DNA of 64,000 nucleotides from assembly GCF_016125575.1 (NCBI RefSeq), contig NZ_WGLM01000006.1:62001-126000 (forward strand), in the 5' to 3' direction. Source of the stretch: Limimaricola sp. Its GTDB lineage: Bacteria; Pseudomonadota; Alphaproteobacteria; Rhodobacterales; Rhodobacteraceae. Positions 63,584 through 64,000 of the stretch are shown here, piece by piece (positions within the stretch are counted from its first letter, which is position 1; the number at the start of each line of letters is the position of its first letter). The notes beneath the pieces were generated by a model. The model did no database searches. It was not told the DNA's origin and saw nothing but the letters and a program-made list of their open reading frames with translations. The position numbers and the translations under genes are program-made.

Positions 63584-64000
63584 ATGGGTCTGCGTGGTCT
63601 GATCGTTGCATCGGTTTTGGCCGGGTCCGCGGCGCTGGGGCTGACCCCCGCGCCTGCCTTTGCGCAGGAGGCCTGGCAGACCGTGCCCGACCCCGCGCCG
63701 CTGCCGCCGCCTGATTCCAGCGGCAACGTGCCGGTCAACGGGCTGCAGATCTACTACGAGGTGCACGGCACCTCCGGCCCGTGGATCATCTTCCTGCATG
63801 GCGGCGAGGGCAGCGCGCTGGCCTGGGGCAACCAGGTGCCCGCCTTCGACCAGCACAACCGCGTGCTGCTGATCGAGCTTCGCGGCCATGGCCGCTCGAC
63901 CTGGGACGGCAAGCCGATCACCTACGAGGCGATGGAAAGCGATGTCATCGGGGTGATGGACGCGCTCAAGATCGACAAGGCCGATGTCGTCGGCTGGAGC
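63584..64000 (+). CDS. Exported alpha/beta hydrolase (truncated by the window end)
   Basis: The visible 139 residues start with a signal peptide (MGLRGLIVASVLAGSAALG..., cut near AFA-QEA, residues 27/28), a proline-rich linker, and then the alpha/beta-hydrolase core. NGLQIYYEVHG precedes the oxyanion segment FLHGGEGSALAW. RGHGRSTWDG and the nucleophile elbow DVVGWS begin the GWSxG motif at the cut. A GGAGG ribosome site precedes the ATG. The catalytic Asp and His must lie beyond the window, so activity cannot be judged. Confidence 0.85.
   Translation, partial: MGLRGLIVASVLAGSAALGLTPAPAFAQEAWQTVPDPAPLPPPDSSGNVPVNGLQIYYEVHGTSGPWIIFLHGGEGSALAWGNQVPAFDQHNRVLLIELRGHGRSTWDGKPITYEAMESDVIGVMDALKIDKADVVGWS

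Overview
The window is high-GC, gene-dense DNA from an alphaproteobacterium, most likely a member of Rhodobacterales (Paracoccaceae/Roseobacteraceae-like). The indications are the aerobic cobalamin genes (cobW, cobN, cobO, bluB) behind a B12 riboswitch, the glnK-amtB pair, the very short intergenic gaps and many ATGA/GTGA stop-start overlaps. This placement rests on remembered protein families; no search was run. About 65 protein genes are supported. I saw no tRNA, rRNA, CRISPR array, transposase or phage gene.

Layout. (1) 1-9754: cobalamin region. A cobalamin riboswitch leads into a solo CbiM-like permease, cobW, an acetyltransferase, cobN, a small P-loop protein, an LrgA/LrgB pair, cobO and bluB; one 54-aa gene lies antisense between the acetyltransferase and cobN. 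(2) 9815-16015: a TPP-dependent enzyme, small redox and hot-dog-fold proteins, and the two halves of MnmC as separate divergent genes, followed by an EamA exporter. (3) 16061-24747: slt lytic transglycosylase, dapA, an amidohydrolase, a sulfotransferase, an EamA transporter and an MFS efflux pump with a C-terminal winged-helix domain. (4) 24749-28490: a minus-strand operon of cls, an endonuclease/phosphatase-family enzyme, a K+-channel-like protein and a YcaQ-type glycosylase. (5) 28587-33506: smpB, sseA, an aromatic/aspartate aminotransferase, then glnK-amtB. (6) 33774-41052: a bifunctional penicillin-binding protein, the lipid-asymmetry genes mlaA and mlaC, and an orphan type I secretion ABC/HlyD pair. 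(7) 41115-53624: housekeeping and stress genes (RidA, GDPD, pterin dehydratase, MscS, peroxiredoxin, rsmD, rsfS, rlmH, fghA). (8) 53637-64000: an ornithine cyclodeaminase homologue, an MFS carrier, zapE, gabT-like transaminase, accD-folC, a CPBP protease, ilvD and the start of an exported alpha/beta hydrolase.

The feature standing outside ordinary genes is a family of dispersed palindromic elements sharing a motif near AAATACTC and one or two GC-rich hairpins. Four full copies (6433-6493, 6622-6682, 9756-9810, 58364-58431) lie between genes and two half-related copies lie at 13352-13404 and inside the cobN reading frame at 4183-4210. Several sit between convergent genes, where they can act as two-way terminators. 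I found no strong evidence of a wholly new system. The best leads are this repeat family, including the copy read as protein in CobN, the MFS-winged-helix fusion, the LrgAB pair within a B12 locus, and the unusual start region of rsfS.
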